A stretch of DNA of 6,634 bases from Rickettsiales bacterium (GTDB lineage: Bacteria; Pseudomonadota; Alphaproteobacteria; Rickettsiales; UBA1997): positions 1 through 6,634 of the forward strand of contig JAOFKK010000057.1 in NCBI GenBank assembly GCA_028040005.1, given 5' to 3'. Every line of letters begins with the position of its first letter. The first letter of the stretch is position 1. Positions 6,325-6,634 of the stretch are shown piece by piece. Below the pieces are notes generated by a model. The model was given only the letters and a program-made list of their open reading frames with translations. It was not told the DNA's origin and ran no database searches. The translations under genes were made by a program, and so were the position numbers.

Positions 6325-6634
6325 ATGTATTTAGTAAAATGGATATTTTTTAAACTTACCAATATTGTTACGATCTTTCTTTTTAAAAATCTTTGTAAAA
6401 TTTCTATTATATTGATTATTTTTAATCAATTTGCACTATCTAATGAAATAAATCAAAATTCTTCAAAATCCTATGAAGTTATTATAGAAAATGATATCAC
6501 GCCTTTAGAGGTGGATAATATTGAAATCTCAACTTATAAATCAAAACAATCTCAGGATATAAAAACCAATAAGATATATAAATTAAAAAAGAATAATATT
6601 CTCGATATTCCAGAAGAAACAGAAGAATTAGATG
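6325..6634 (+). CDS. exported protein, N-terminal part only; candidate usher
   Basis: An open frame begins at this ATG and continues past the window edge with 103 complete codons. An in-frame TAA at 6319-6321 fixes the earliest possible start. The first 39 residues form a long, two-part hydrophobic leader: a positively charged n-region, a hydrophobic stretch at 12-20, Lys-rich 21-25, then hydrophobic 26-38 with a plausible cleavage after ALS (37-39). The visible mature part is polar and low in complexity (Asn, Lys, Glu), with a possible strand SYEVIIEND (49-57). None of the recognisable usher N-terminal motifs have appeared yet. Its place directly after the chaperone gene is where archaic systems encode the outer-membrane usher, so that is the leading guess. 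A large tip adhesin or other envelope protein is also possible. Confidence 0.6.
   Translation, partial: MYLVKWIFFKLTNIVTIFLFKNLCKISIILIIFNQFALSNEINQNSSKSYEVIIENDITPLEVDNIEISTYKSKQSQDIKTNKIYKLKKNNILDIPEETEELD

Noticed and set aside
1..6634. CRISPR array, tRNA or rRNA genes
   Set aside because: No regularly spaced direct repeats, cloverleaf sequences or rRNA-like conserved stretches are visible.

Overview
The window is a compact, very AT-rich bacterial segment with every recognisable gene on the + strand. The MurC sequence, in particular its C-terminal GAGTIT ending, and the class II DAHP synthase suggest an alphaproteobacterium. The low GC content and the near absence of Shine-Dalgarno motifs would fit a Rickettsiales- or Holosporales-like lineage. 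This placement comes from remembered family patterns and was not tested by a search.

Positions 1-101 hold a 61-bp element with perfect 13-bp terminal inverted repeats and TAA flanks. It looks like a miniature transposable element (MITE) and lies just upstream of murC. From 102 to 3848 there are four tightly packed genes (gaps of 0 and 2 bp, then an 8-bp overlap): murC (peptidoglycan precursor ligase), a small GNAT acetyltransferase, a flavodoxin-fold WrbA-like oxidoreductase, and a class II 3-deoxy-7-phosphoheptulonate synthase, the first enzyme of the shikimate pathway.

Only 11 bp further on begins a surface-fibre locus (3860 to the window end). It has three consecutive small secreted proteins that share one Csu/spore-coat-U-like plan, then a PapD-type periplasmic chaperone, then the start of another exported protein that runs off the edge. 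By position that last gene should be the outer-membrane usher. The order subunits-chaperone-usher matches the archaic chaperone-usher (Csu-type) pili. The likely scheme is that the chaperone captures the subunits in the periplasm, the usher exports them, and they polymerise by donor-strand exchange.

The most interesting point is a division of labour among the three subunits. The first two carry an N-terminal extension of about 20 residues of the kind that serves as a donor strand. The third lacks it entirely and carries a strongly basic loop, so it is a candidate tip (terminal) subunit made of a single domain.
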